This document shows positions 10,691-21,216 of a DNA stretch of 64,000 nucleotides, piece after piece. Made by a program: the position numbers and the translations under genes. Below the pieces are notes generated by a model. That model searched no databases. It saw only the letters and a program-made list of their open reading frames with translations, and was not told the origin of the DNA. Source of the DNA: Bryopsis sp. KO-2023 (Eukaryota; Chlorophyta; Ulvophyceae; Bryopsidales; Bryopsidaceae); NCBI GenBank assembly GCA_030272585.1, contig BSYQ01000008.1, forward strand, positions 5,828,001 to 5,892,000. The letters are read 5' to 3'. How positions within the stretch are numbered: position 1 is the first letter of the stretch; every line of letters begins with the position of its first letter.

Positions 10691-12907
10691 GTAAAACGCG
10701 GCCTCCCAATACCCCCCCCCCAAAAAAAAAAAAAAAAAGATTTATAGAAAAATAAAGTCCGACAACCAAAAGAAAAAACAAAATACTGCCTTGTTTGATC
10801 CAATACCATCATACAAGCAATGTATTATCGAATCGTTTTCTGGGCATCGGCTGTCAAATCCAAAGTCAGGTGACATGGCTACCTGAACAAGATTTCCAGT
10901 TTTTTACTATGGGCTGTGGAATCACATCATCAAACATATTTTTTCCCCTTCATCCTAGTCCACGATAAGAAAAATGCAGGTCGAAGGCTTTCATATTTTT
11001 GAAACCAGTTCTCCCACCTGTTCTTCTTTTCCCTGCCAATGGTGCACTTTCTCTTGGAACAATGTTTATCCACTCCTCACAATTGCTCAACAAAACGACT
11101 CCAAGCAGTTTGATTATTGGTTAAGAAACACGTGTCATTCATCTTGTGTAAATTACCTTTTGTATAAGAGTCCTTGGAAGTTTGTAACGAAGAATACAGA
11201 ACCAATGCAGATCGTTAATTTTCTCGAAATCATGGCAACTTGAATGGGACACTCTGCTCTTTGCACATTAGAAACCGGATTTGGACTTAAGACACTCCTG
11301 TCAACTTGTATTCAGAATGGAAATAAGACCCTTGAAAAAGTTGCGACCGTAATGAGAATTGAACATTCCTTGAACAAACACTTGGTGCATTGAAATCTTA
11401 GGAGGAGGCAATCTGTGGAGAGCCTTGGAAAAAGATGATTCGACAAACTTTTCTCGACGGGGAAAAGAATCTGCGGCCTCCTCACGGTCGAAAGATAGCC
11501 GCCGTTGAAAGAGAACTCGCTTGTGATATGGCAGATTGCGGTTGCCATGAAACATAACCCCCGTTTCGTCTCTGTCGCACAGATTCGATTCGTTTTGACG
11601 AAAAAGTGTGAAACGATTTCGTTGTTCGAGAGCACAATGGACTTGGTCGGACGATTGTTCTTTTGATTGGTGTTTTAAACGAGTACGAAAAGATGAGAAA
11701 CGAATAGAGCCGAAAAAACCAGCCGCGAACATTGAAAGAATCCTTGAGCGTTGAACGATTTCTCTTTGTTCGGGAAATCAAAAACGATGATACATTGAGA
11801 CCGACCAGCGGAAAACAAATTTGCAATGAAACTGTCCATCCGATGACGATTTTGAACACCCACGACACATCTCCAAGAACCACCCCCAACCACACAACGA
11901 AACGAGTCATTCACACAGGGATTGGAGGTGTGCTCTCCTTCAACCACTGCAAAGTCGCTTCATCCTTGATTCTTCGAGAAATCTTCTCCCAGACCTAACA
12001 CACGGATTCACAACACAATCGCATAGTTGAAAATCTAAATTATCTTATTTACTCATTGTTGAAACCACAGTATAAAAAACCACAGTTTTTACAGAGAGTC
12101 AAAATTGTTCCCCACTCACTTCCTAAATACACAAACTTAAAACTCAACTAACATCCCTCAGCCAGGTGGCGCTTTGACTTGCGCGATCCACATGTCTCAC
12201 TAAACAGCCCATTCGATCCCAATGGGTTTTACATCATGAAAATTCTGAGGAGGCCATCGACGCAGTGCCAAAATGATCAAATCTTCCAGTTTTTTCTGTC
12301 ATACGCAGAACTATTCGTAGGAAAAAATCGAAAAAGAAAAGGGCACTCACCTGGGCATGTTATTCGTCGATTTAGTTCTTTTTGGTGCTGGTCAGCAACT
12401 TCCATGTCGAACATACTCTTTTGGAATTTTGGAAGTTCAAGTATTTCACATCCCAGAACTTGTTTTGGGTGGGGGCTTCTTTGATCACGACCAGGTTTTC
12501 AATTCAGCACCCAAAATTTCAAACTTCATAGTTCCTGCAGCATAGCATGGTGGTTACTTAAAAAACACCAAGAACTAAACCGACCATTGTATGTAAAGCA
12601 AAGACCCTCCAATTCCAATCAAGAATACAGTCAGCTCGCTCCAGGCAACCTTCCCTATCCTCAATAAAATCTGATACCTCAAAACCCATTGAAAAATCAC
12701 ATCAAATAAAGTCACATTTTCAAGCGCCATTCTCAAAAGGAAAAGACAAAAAACATGCCACCAAATGTGTTTTATTATCTGACGGGCATTTGTCCAGGAA
12801 ATAACGTTATTTCATTGCTATTTCATGTCAACATGCTGGAAAAAAAATCAATGCCTCAATCGATATTGGATTATTTAATTGATTACCGTAAGTAATCAAT
12901 TACTTAC
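10691..12907. other. Unassigned interval between repeat B and the aminopeptidase remnant
   Basis: No recognisable gene. Minus-strand open segments at 12356-12500 (residues EAPTQNKFWDVKYLNF in one frame, FDMEVADQHQKELNRR in another, the latter ending at a good GTGAGT donor) and at about 10790-10870 (VAMSPDFGFDSRCPEND) look exon-like but are isolated. Downstream exons of Xaa-Pro aminopeptidase, including its metal-binding motifs, would be expected here and were not found. A CG-richer patch at 11450-11950 has competing frames on both strands. Confidence 0.45.
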
Positions 12908-13692
12908 TCTTTCCCTGCTTTCATCAGCGTCCAGTCTGGACCCAGTTCATCAGCTGCCTGAAGAAATTATCGGCCATCCGTCCACAAGGCAGCTTTTTTA
13001 GGTGTGATAAGCAGTGCCTGAATTATTGCAAGGTGAGGAACAGCAAAAAAAACAAAAATCATAACATAGAACTTTTTGTTGGCATGGATTTCTGGCGATG
13101 AAAATGAAAATTTTAAAGGAGAAGAAAAAAAACAGTGTTTGATCAATTTCATGGGTGTCACCCCCCTTCGATGGAATAAAAGGGACAAAAGGATCCTGCC
13201 AACCAAGTTGCTGCAAGAATTACTTTAGTAGCAGAAGCGATCAAACCCATTCTTAAGAATGGGAAGCTTCCCGATGAAGTTTTGGCTTTTTTTTAATAAA
13301 TTTATTCAGTTTTAATTAAAACTACAGACCGTCAGACAGTTCGTACACGCAATCATTGGCATTCGATCATCAAACCTCTTGCAAAGCAGTTCTCATCACC
13401 CAGTCTAATTGCTGATATCGGGCCAGCAAATACGTAGTTATTGTAACGTACCCCTCACAAACTTCTCAATTTCTTATCATGCCTTGGCCATGAGCATGCT
13501 TTACTACTTACCGGCGGTCCCAGTGAATCCAGAAATAAACTCTCTTCTCTTTTGGTGTGCAGGGGGGCATTCCAAGATATGAGGATCTGATGTGGGTACA
13601 ACTAAGGCTGCCAACCCCCCTGCCTTTTTCATTTCTTCCCTCACGGAAAGGAGGTTGGGGTCAGCCCCCACCGCTGTTGCCGTGGCAGACAT
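12908..13692 (-). pseudogene. Xaa-Pro aminopeptidase P (APP) N-terminal remnant
   Basis: Exon 1 (13692-13512) starts at an ATG and encodes 60 residues, with VVPTSDPH and REFISGFTGTA as in the N-terminal creatinase-like domain of cytosolic aminopeptidase P. It ends at a good GTAAGT donor in phase 1. Exon 2 (13018-12908) follows a clean TTCAG acceptor and reads ITPKKAALWTDGR, then FLQAADELGPDWTLMKAG, the next conserved block. Two lesions are visible. The exon 1/exon 2 phases disagree, as if two bases were lost in exon 2. The conserved Tyr after WTDGR is TAA (12968-12970). TAA is a real stop in this genome because the qRRM and U-box genes end with it. The peptidase domain and its metal ligands were not found. 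Intact enzymes remove N-terminal residues next to proline. Confidence 0.72.
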
Positions 13693-14138
13693 GGCAACCG
13701 TTGAGCTGCACCTTCCCTGTGACTGATTCTGAAGATAACAGCCAGAAAACAATTTTATAAAACCCCAAAGATTTTTTTTTTCTTTAAAAAACTACTCTCC
13801 GGCCCTCATCTTAGCCTTGTGTAAAACATATCCCAAAATTCCTAGGGTAAAGTGTTTTGGGAGCCCCCGATAAAGGTTGTCCACAATTCGTGCTTTTGGT
13901 TTGATGTATTGGTATTTTATAGCACCAACATATTGAGCTTAACCTGTGGTTGAAAAAAACATGTATTCATATCTTTCAATCACAGAGCTCCACTGCAACT
14001 TTCACAACCTAAAAATAAAAACAGCAACTCCCACAGCTATTGTATGTCCTGTTCTCACCTGGATCCGCTTTCTACCGCCACTATCTTCGTTCGGAATAGT
14101 TCCCTGCACCCCACGGAGCCAAACTTCGGACATCTTTG
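13693..14138. promoter_or_regulatory. Divergent intergenic region
   Basis: About 450 bp between the start of the minus-strand aminopeptidase remnant and the candidate plus-strand start at 14139. Its position suggests a former or present bidirectional promoter. No TATA box or other defined element could be assigned. Confidence 0.3.
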
Positions 14139-15389
14139 ATGGCCAGCGATCAAACGAAACCAAACGTAGCGGTCCGATCTTACGATGGAATAGCGCGTCA
14201 AGGCCGAGAGATAACCTCACTGCAGAAGCTCGATAGCGGACTGTTTTCGTTGGCTGAAAAGGTACCCATGATATTGCGTGGCGGCTGTGCTGTGACTCTC
14301 GGATGCAAGGCCAGAGTTTGGGGGGCCAGAAATGAAAGGGGATGGTGGTTCTCGGTGGAGGTGACTGGGTTTTTATCTGGAGGTGACTGGATGATGGATT
14401 CGCTGGCCAGGATGTGGCGGCTGCTTGTGGTGTTGGTTTTTCATTCTAAGGAAAGAACATTTCAAGGTGGTGACCAAGGTATGGAGTGCCATGCCATCAG
14501 ACCATTCCATCCTTGTTGCTGTGCTTATAAGCAGGGTAATTACCCTGGACTCGGTTGTCACTGGATGGGAAATCTTTGAGCACACCCTATCAATCCAGGA
14601 TGGGCTCATGTACTGCAATAGCAGCACTCCAAACAGCCAGAAATTCCAGATTTCGACCAACAAAATCCTTTCAATCTGTCATGAATGTGCAACAGGTGCT
14701 GAAATATCGAATCGGTGCCTTCATCCACACTCCATCCTTGCTGGTCCCCATTTTTTGCTGACGCAACCAGAACTGTCCATTGATTTCTTCCCAATTTTTT
14801 GACAACAAAGTCCAAAACTTCGACAGAAAAGTATCATCAACGTGTAACTGACTGGCAAAATAAAATTCTTCAGATGGTGACCCATTTCAGAAAGCAAATT
14901 TCAATCAGCCACAAAAATTGGATTCTTGTGATCACAAAAAAAAAAACAACAGTTCTCACCCTCATGAAACCTCCATCCATACTCTTGCTTGAAGTGCTAT
15001 ATATATATAACCTTTGGTGCAGAGCGTCAATTTTAATTTGTTTCGACTGTTTCTTTTCTATTTAAGGATGAAAGCTCCCGCCCGAAACGTCAAAGACCGA
15101 ATGGTAAGACTCTTACTAGTTGCTCATCAATTTCAAGATTTCAGTTTTTTTTTGTCATTCAAGTTTCTGTGTTCATGTCTCGCACTTTCGCAGCCATATA
15201 TTTTTTTTTTCAACAGGAAAACATTTTAATGTTCAATTTCCCAAGAAAAAGTGTTGGGTTTTGGTTTTTTTTTCCCGATCAGTTGAATGTTTTTTTGGAC
15301 TTGCAGTCGACTATGCAGAACTCAACAAGAAATTGGAAGAGGAAGAATCCAGGGGGGAAAAAGCACCACCAGGAGAGTCCGCCCGATAA
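14139..15389 (+). CDS. Candidate small gene, 80-residue product of unknown function
   Basis: Three exons close in phase: 14139-14261 (MASDQTKPNVAVRSYDG...LFSLAEK), 15067-15103 (DESSRPKRQRPN) and 15307-15389 (DYAELNKKLEEEE...GESAR, stop). Acceptors are TTTAAG and CTTGCAG; donors are AAG|GTACCC and ATG|GTAAGA. The product is small, charged and hydrophilic, with a basic patch RPKRQR that could be a nuclear localisation signal, and an acidic helix after it. No family was recognised. The first intron (about 800 bp) contains repeat A copy 2. A further exon-like frame at 15613-15724 (DLNKKLHKIPKK, basic, stop at 15722) follows a CAG acceptor but does not join in phase. A plain open-frame coincidence cannot be ruled out. 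Confidence 0.42.
14585..14890. repeat. Dispersed repeat A, copy 2
   Basis: Direct copy of the 3738-4320 repeat, lying in intron 1 of the candidate 80-residue gene. Its minus-strand frame is open across the region where copy 1 has a stop, reading GRNQWTVLVASAKNGDQQGW and onward. Confidence 0.8.
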
Positions 15390-17401
15390 GGGAGCCAAGA
15401 ATGTTCACCTCTGCAATAGCTTCTGTTTATGGAAAAAACTGGCTCGAAGTACCCACCCCAACACAACCACACAGACACTCCAAGAAATCATTCATTCAAC
15501 CTTTAAAAAACTGTCCCATATGTTCGAAAATCAAATATGCCTTTGTCCGAAAGAGATTACCCCTTATACAAAATCCTCATTCATTTCCCTGTAACTCTCT
15601 TTTCCCCGTGCAGGACTTAAACAAAAAACTGCACAAAATACCAAAGAAAAACGGGCCGGGTGGGCGGGAAAAGCAAAAAGGTGGCGAGAACATAAGGACA
15701 GCGCCTTTTAAAGCCACGAACTAAAACCAAGGCGCACGCTGCCCCAAACACAAACGCAAGCGCAGCCACAAATGCGTCAGCCGCGGCTGACTGTGCCAGC
15801 AAAACCCGCCCAGTACCGATCCAGTCCATAAACTCATGAACTGGAAGTTAATAACATTATTTTTGACTTTTAATCCGTTGATTCCATCTCAACTCTAGCT
15901 TTAGTATTGCTCGAACTGGAAAAAGGCACCTGACTCAATTGATATTCATTGATCAATTAATTCATACAATCTCCCCTCCCCTCGTTTTTTTTGAAGAATC
16001 AACAAAAAAAAAGAATCTCCCTCTTGTATAGACAAAGAAGATTAAACGTTTTGATATTGTGGAGATGACAAAAGATATCTGGCCAGATGGGTAGAAAGGA
16101 AAGATTTGATTGATTGACCTGCGAAAATGCAAGGGGAAAAAACTCCACCTCGTTTTTGGGAGCTTATGTGTGTGTGTGGGGGGGGTCCCTTGGAAAGGGG
16201 GTGCAAAATTTGACAAGGATCAGCTGTAATGGAAAGACATCTTCCAAAAGATTTTCCACCATGCAATTGCAAGTGCCAGGGTACATATTCAGGAAAATAA
16301 AAACAGCACTTTTCAAGCAAACTCAAGGTGGTTTCCAAAACGAACAAAGGAAATTCCCTGGAGTTCTGCATTTTGTTTGCATGATTTTTGTCTGGTTCAA
16401 ATTTTTCGTGGGGGCAGGTCATTGTCGATTGGGGGAAACACATGCATGGTGCACAATGTTGCATTTTCATTAGTATCTATTTCACCACATTTTGATGACT
16501 TGGGTGCATCTTGCCACATTAGATCGCTCAAGTGGAAAACTGCCATTCCCAGCAATTATCCATGTTCGATCCTGTTTCTTTTTCTTTTTTTTTCCCTTTT
16601 TTCTTCTTTTTTGGGGGGAGGGGCTGTCAAGTTCATTTTTATCACACATGCAGTCAACAGCCTCCACATTCCCAATTTAATTTAAACAGAAAAGTAATAG
16701 CATTGCACTAGGAACAGCATCATTATTTATCAATTCTTAATTCCTTTTCCTGATCGAGATTGACAAAAAGGGGGGAGCGGTATTTTGTTGAACTTTCCCT
16801 CAAAACATTGAATTGCTGCAAACCCCTGTTTACTGAAACAAGGGCTCCCTGCCCCCCCCCCAAAAAAAAAAAAAAAAAAAACCCAAAACAACCTTTCCCC
16901 TTTCTTATTTCTGTGGCTGGGAGTTCAATTTTTCAAAAAGGACACAATTTCCACAGCAGAACCAAAAAAATCAATCTCTCGACTTCGAAAGAAAGGGACG
17001 GACAAAGTCTGTGTTCATTACATCAACACCAAACCTTTCAGCCCCCAGGCATCCTTCCAATATAAAGTATATATGTCTGAAAAGAATTCCAAAAAACACC
17101 TCACTTCATTGCATGTTTCTTATCCACCTTCCTAGATATTCGCTTCCAGCCCTGAATGGTATGCTGGCGCTGGGGTCCACTGGGCTCAATTCTTTGCACT
17201 CAAACCCTGAAATTAACACAAAACACCATTTCCTTGCATTAGGGTTGATCTTGATCCACTATCAAATCATGAGTGTGTGCGATGTACCAGAAAAAAATGT
17301 TTTCGAAGAAGTCTGGAGAAGATATTCCCCCAAAAAAAGCAAATAGATAAACGAAATAAAATAAAGAATTTGAAAACCGTCGACACCGAATTTTTTTTTC
17401 A
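15390..17401. other. Intergenic, no gene seen
   Basis: Apart from the exon-like frame at 15613-15724, nothing supportable. The interval is AT-rich with homopolymer runs (for example C10 followed by A19 near 16851). It lies downstream of the minus-strand methyltransferase. Confidence 0.6.
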
Positions 17402-18849
17402 TCAGAACGAAGCTTCGATAAAATAAAAAAAAGAGACCTGTTCAGCAGGATCTTTTTTTTCTATTTTTAACGGGAAACACCGGCCAGTAACTCTGCTGAG
17501 GTGTTGTGGAGGGAGGTGGAAGTTCATGCGATCACCATTCGCTTCCAACAAATCTTTGGCCACATTGGGATCTGTGTAGAACGGAGGGCCACCCTCCCGA
17601 GTGGGGTCCACTGGGTAAAGCAAAGTGACTAATTCGCCTCCTGGCACGATTAGTTTTGACCATTGTTTTGCCCAGTCTGCCCTCATGGATGGATGAATTG
17701 CACAGAAGAAATTGTAGTCGAAGCCAACATCAAATTGACCTCCTCCATATTTGAAAAAGTCCCCTTGAAAAAAACATTCAATACAAGTTTCAATGCAAGA
17801 AACAAATGAATTAATTAATTCATTTGTTCATTTAATTAATTGATGAAAAGAATTAAAAACCAAAAGACTATGTACTTAAAATTAACTTGACTTGGATTTT
17901 TTTTGATTTTTTTTTTTCGTTCCAGTTCAAACGAAGCAATGGAGGGGAGCATTGGAGTCTTGCTGAAAAGCTGAGGGTTAATGCACACGTGAAAGCAAAT
18001 GTGAAATCAAAGTGAGACTCCTACCACTTGCATTTGATTTTACTTTTTTTTTCATCAATGAGAAAAAACAGGCATTGAAAACACACCTAGCACAAAGTTG
18101 GCTTTCTTTTTATGTTCGTCAGGGATTTGCAACGAATCCCGATAGCCACTTGCGACATCCACCTTAATATGAATCACATCAAAAAATCACATCAGTTTTA
18201 ACATCCTATTTTTGCTAACTTCAACATCAAAAAATACTCAACGATGTCAAAACTGGTGGAAACCAGATCTGCCTATCAAAGCAAAAAAAGAGCCATGGTT
18301 GAACAGTGGATGGGCATCCCCGTCATTTCCATCATTTCGTCTTACAGCAGTTTGTGAGATTTCCAGTCCCAGGGCATCACTCCCTACACCAGCAAAGAGC
18401 AGCACATCGTATCCACGCCTGCAAATGTCAAAATCAGTCTTTGGCACTATTTGGCATTGGCAATCACATCCACAGGGATTGATTGATTCGTTCAACTGTT
18501 CCTGATTCGTTCAGGATCGATCCTCAAGATGCTTGAACAAAACTGAGATTACGAATGCGTTGCCATACCCGCAGCCTGGAACGATGGATTTCTTTCCCTT
18601 CAACTCCAACGCTCCGCTACTCACTAGCTTCGTCAGGGATGGTGCAGACGCGCGAGTGTCCCATTTCTACACCCAAAGAAAGCGCCGCAAAGGATAGTAG
18701 GATAGTATTAGTCATTGCTCCGCAAGCAAAATATGTGGACGAGTATGGAAACGTTGCTTGCTTGCTCTTACGTCCCCCTGCACAACACCGTCCGTCCATT
18801 CCGCTTCCCACCGCGAGTGATACTCGGCGCGGTCCACAGCGTCAGCCAT
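17402..18849 (-). CDS. TPMT-family thiol/halide S-adenosylmethionine methyltransferase
   Basis: Five exons, all in phase: 18849-18772, 18666-18569, 18418-18346, 18162-18087, 17763-17402 (TGA); 228 residues from this ATG. The class I methyltransferase core is clear. W-containing N-terminus RAEYHSRWEAEWTDG is followed by KWDTRASAP and glycine-rich motif I SIVPGCGRGYDVLLFA. Motif II is LGLEISQTAV, and FDVGFDYNFFCAIHP follows. The conserved SKLIVPGGELVTLLYPVD comes just before a GGPP segment. These match the TPMT/HOL family, which uses SAM to methylate thiols, bisulfide or halides, and the usual length of 215-245 residues. Substrate cannot be read from sequence. The frame is open upstream to another ATG at 19038, adding 63 Ser/Arg-rich residues (see findings). 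The gene looks intact. Confidence 0.9.
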
Positions 18850-19038
18850 TGTTGCACTGCCCTTGCTATTGCCTGAGATAAATTTGCGACCTGTACTGCA
18901 ATTGGGGATTCTTGCTATCCCGTTGGAATGTCGGAACACTGTGGAGAGCGATGTGGGCTGTAAAAACTTGGTAGTATAAAGAAGGATAGGGAACACTGGA
19001 GACACCAAAGACCGGCGGGCCGGATTACAACACAACAC
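18850..19038 (-). CDS. Possible in-frame N-terminal extension (organelle-targeting) of the methyltransferase
   Basis: Exon 1 of the methyltransferase is open without a stop from an ATG at 19038 to the family start at 18849, adding 63 residues that begin MLCCNPARRSLVSPVF. The extension has many Ser, Thr and Arg residues and almost no acidic ones, with hydrophobic patches, as in mitochondrial or plastid presequences. Alternative initiation could give a targeted and a cytosolic form. An open 5' UTR by chance is the alternative. Confidence 0.35.
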
Positions 19039-20059
19039 AACAATATCCCTTTTTTATTCCCACTTTCGCCACAACATTTGTGTAAGAATTTCTGGAACGT
19101 AGTGAGTTGAAGGACGCACATTTAACGAAGTACTCAGGGGTGTGTAAGAGGAGTGAGAAGAAGGGCAGAATATGATCAGGTACAAGAAGTAGTGCTGTAG
19201 TGCAGAGGGAAGGAAAGGCAATAAATACGAAATAACGAAGGGGAAAAGACACTTGGTTTTGTAAGTTTGTTTTCGTTTTACCCAGTTTTCTTACAATTAG
19301 TGGCCTTTCCCAGTCAACATTTGGTCCCAATTTCCCAACCGGAACCCAAACTAACATCAACCCAAAATGAGTCCCAATCACCTTTCTTCCATCTCTAACC
19401 GCCTATCTGCCTAACCTCTTACTCAAGCACACGCTTTTCCTCTCAACCTGGCGGAAGTTGTGCAACGAAATCCACTTTCTGGGGGTTGGTTTCCGACGCA
19501 CTGTCCCCGCGTCAAAAAATCGGGTGGTATGATACACCTCGAGCTCAATATAGCTCCATGAAGGTGTTTTGGGGGTTCCCGAGTTTTTTCTTGCACCCAG
19601 CTGGCGAAGACGCAAAATGTCGCAAGGTACGTCTGATTTTGCTCTTTCTCCATCAGGGCGAGACTTGCTTGGCCTCCGTAAGGGCTGCGGAAGCATACTA
19701 GGAGGAGTCAAACGCCCATCCCCATAGAACACATAAATACCTCCGTGTCTCACACATATCTAACGCACACGTGGAAGCTAATTGGCGGCACAAAGACCTT
19801 GAACCTTAGCATCTCAGTCGGACGAAGGAACGTACATCACACGTGGAGTATCCACGTGCCCTAGCAGTGGGGGTGGTGTGTGATGTGTTAGTACTCACGT
19901 TCACAAAACGAAAAAACCCATCTATCCCATTATTACAATATTAGATCCTACAGTGCCTACAGCCTGCAAGAGTTCGGTTTTTGACCCACCCTAACCCTGA
20001 TTCCCCAAATCCCCCAACGCCCCCCCGGGCCCCCCCCCCCCAAAAAAAAAACCCCGCAA
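19039..20059. other. Intergenic, no gene seen
   Basis: Short competing frames only. Contains a short perfect hairpin (19840-19858) and a pyrimidine/poly-C tract at about 20006-20050. Confidence 0.5.
19840..19858. repeat. CACGTGGA hairpin
   Basis: Perfect 8-bp arms CACGTGGA and TCCACGTG separated by GTA. The arms carry two CACGTG E-box/G-box cores, so this could be a transcription factor site as well as a hairpin. Another ACACGTGG occurs at about 19768. Confidence 0.6.
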
Positions 20060-20370
20060 CTAAACGCTTCCATCCACCTCCGTTGATATCATCCATTCTT
20101 CGTCCACCGCCCTCATTTCTTCCAGAGTCGGGCAATGAAAAACGGAGCGAAGGAAGCTCTTGAAACTCCATCGCCTCTTCGTTGTCGAACCGCACGGTAG
20201 GGCGAGGTACTTTATGATTCGGTCCTTCAAGGAAGCGCTTTCTCTTTTGGCTTCCTCCAAAGCAGCTTGTGTCGCTGCTTTCCTTTCCTTCAGCGCCGTG
20301 ATTTCGCTCTTCAGCCTGCTGTTCTCCTCCTCCGAGTCGTATGTCTGCAGCAAGAGTTTTGCCTGTCTTG
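20060..20370 (-). CDS. Coiled-coil exon, probably the last exon of a minus-strand gene
   Basis: After a TTTGCAG acceptor (exon start 20370) one frame reads about 100 residues to a stop. It begins with a strong heptad-like helix (SRLKSEITALKERKAATQAA, continuing EEAKRESASLKDRI) and ends in an acidic, Trp-containing tail (PTLEEMRAVDEEW). The amino acid pattern strongly suggests real coding sequence. The upstream exons were not fixed. In phase they would have to lie beyond the inverted-repeat element at 20458-22411, for example the exon ending at the GTACGT donor near 22468, but the phase of that join does not fit. No family recognised. Confidence 0.5.
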
Positions 20371-20481
20371 CTGCAAACCATCAAAAACAACGAACGATTG
20401 TACGTGCGAAGAGTGTCGAAAAGCACCAGCGCACTTCTCCACAGTTGTGTGAACAACCGTCGGAAAAATGTCACGTGTTGA

Positions 20482-20765
20482 TTACGAGTTGAATCAACCG
20501 TGTTGAAACAACACGATCGTCAACACGCGTGTTGATTCAACTCGTGTTGATTCAACACGACGTGTTGACCATCGTGTTGTTTCAACAGGAATCAACTCGT
20601 GTTGATTCAACACGACGTGTTGACCATCGTGTTGTTTCAACCCAGGAATCAACGCGTGTTGATTCAACATGACGTGTTGATCATCGTGTTGTTTCAACTT
20701 AGGAATCAACTGGGTTGATTCAACCCAGTTGATGATAGTGTTGTTTCAATCGTGGAATCAACTGA
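20482..20765. repeat. 57-bp tandem repeats made of nested palindromes
   Basis: The marker AGGAATCAAC recurs at 20587, 20644 and 20701. Each unit contains GTTGATTCAAC, an ACGTGTTGACC block and CGTGTTGTTTCAAC, so any single strand can fold on itself in many registers. A fourth, degenerate unit ends near 20765. Confidence 0.9.
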
Positions 20766-21216
20766 ATGAACGCTGTTCTCATTTTTAAATGCACATAATG
20801 AATTGTGGGATTCGAACCCACCACACCATGGATTCATTCATTCATTTAATGACTTAGCCATGCCAACATACTGAATTTCTGAGCTCGAAAGTCATGCCAG
20901 CTTACTGAATTTCTGAGCCCGAAAACTCGCCTCCTGAGATATCACGCTATCAATATAAAAGCACAAGCATATCAAAATACAAAGCACTCTATCAGTCCTT
21001 TTTTTTAACGTCCACCTATCGTTTTGTCTCCATGTTTACTATGGATTGCACATATGTTCTGAGGGAAGCTTCTGAAGGTGTCACTGACCTCACCAAACCA
21101 TTTTCAGCAGTTGCCAGTGGACCACCCAGACACAACAGCACATCTTGGGACATCTATTCCCGCAAATAACCCCACAGCTGCTAGTAATTCCAAGAAATCA
21201 GGAAAGCAACTCTCCA
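20766..21216. other. Interior of the inverted-repeat element, nothing assigned
   Basis: AT-rich sequence with no recognised coding content. It includes the short direct repeat ACTGAATTTCTGAGC (about 20870 and 20901). Confidence 0.5.

Noticed and set aside
12968..12970. TAA reassigned to tyrosine in this organism
   Set aside because: The qRRM and ankyrin/U-box genes both end at TAA, and no other intact gene in the window contains an in-frame TAA. A lesion in the aminopeptidase remnant explains it better.
19941..20474. 177-codon minus-strand frame overlapping the coiled-coil exon
   Set aside because: It runs through poly-G derived glycine stretches and crosses the left inverted repeat. The alternative frame from the 20370 acceptor has a regular heptad pattern.
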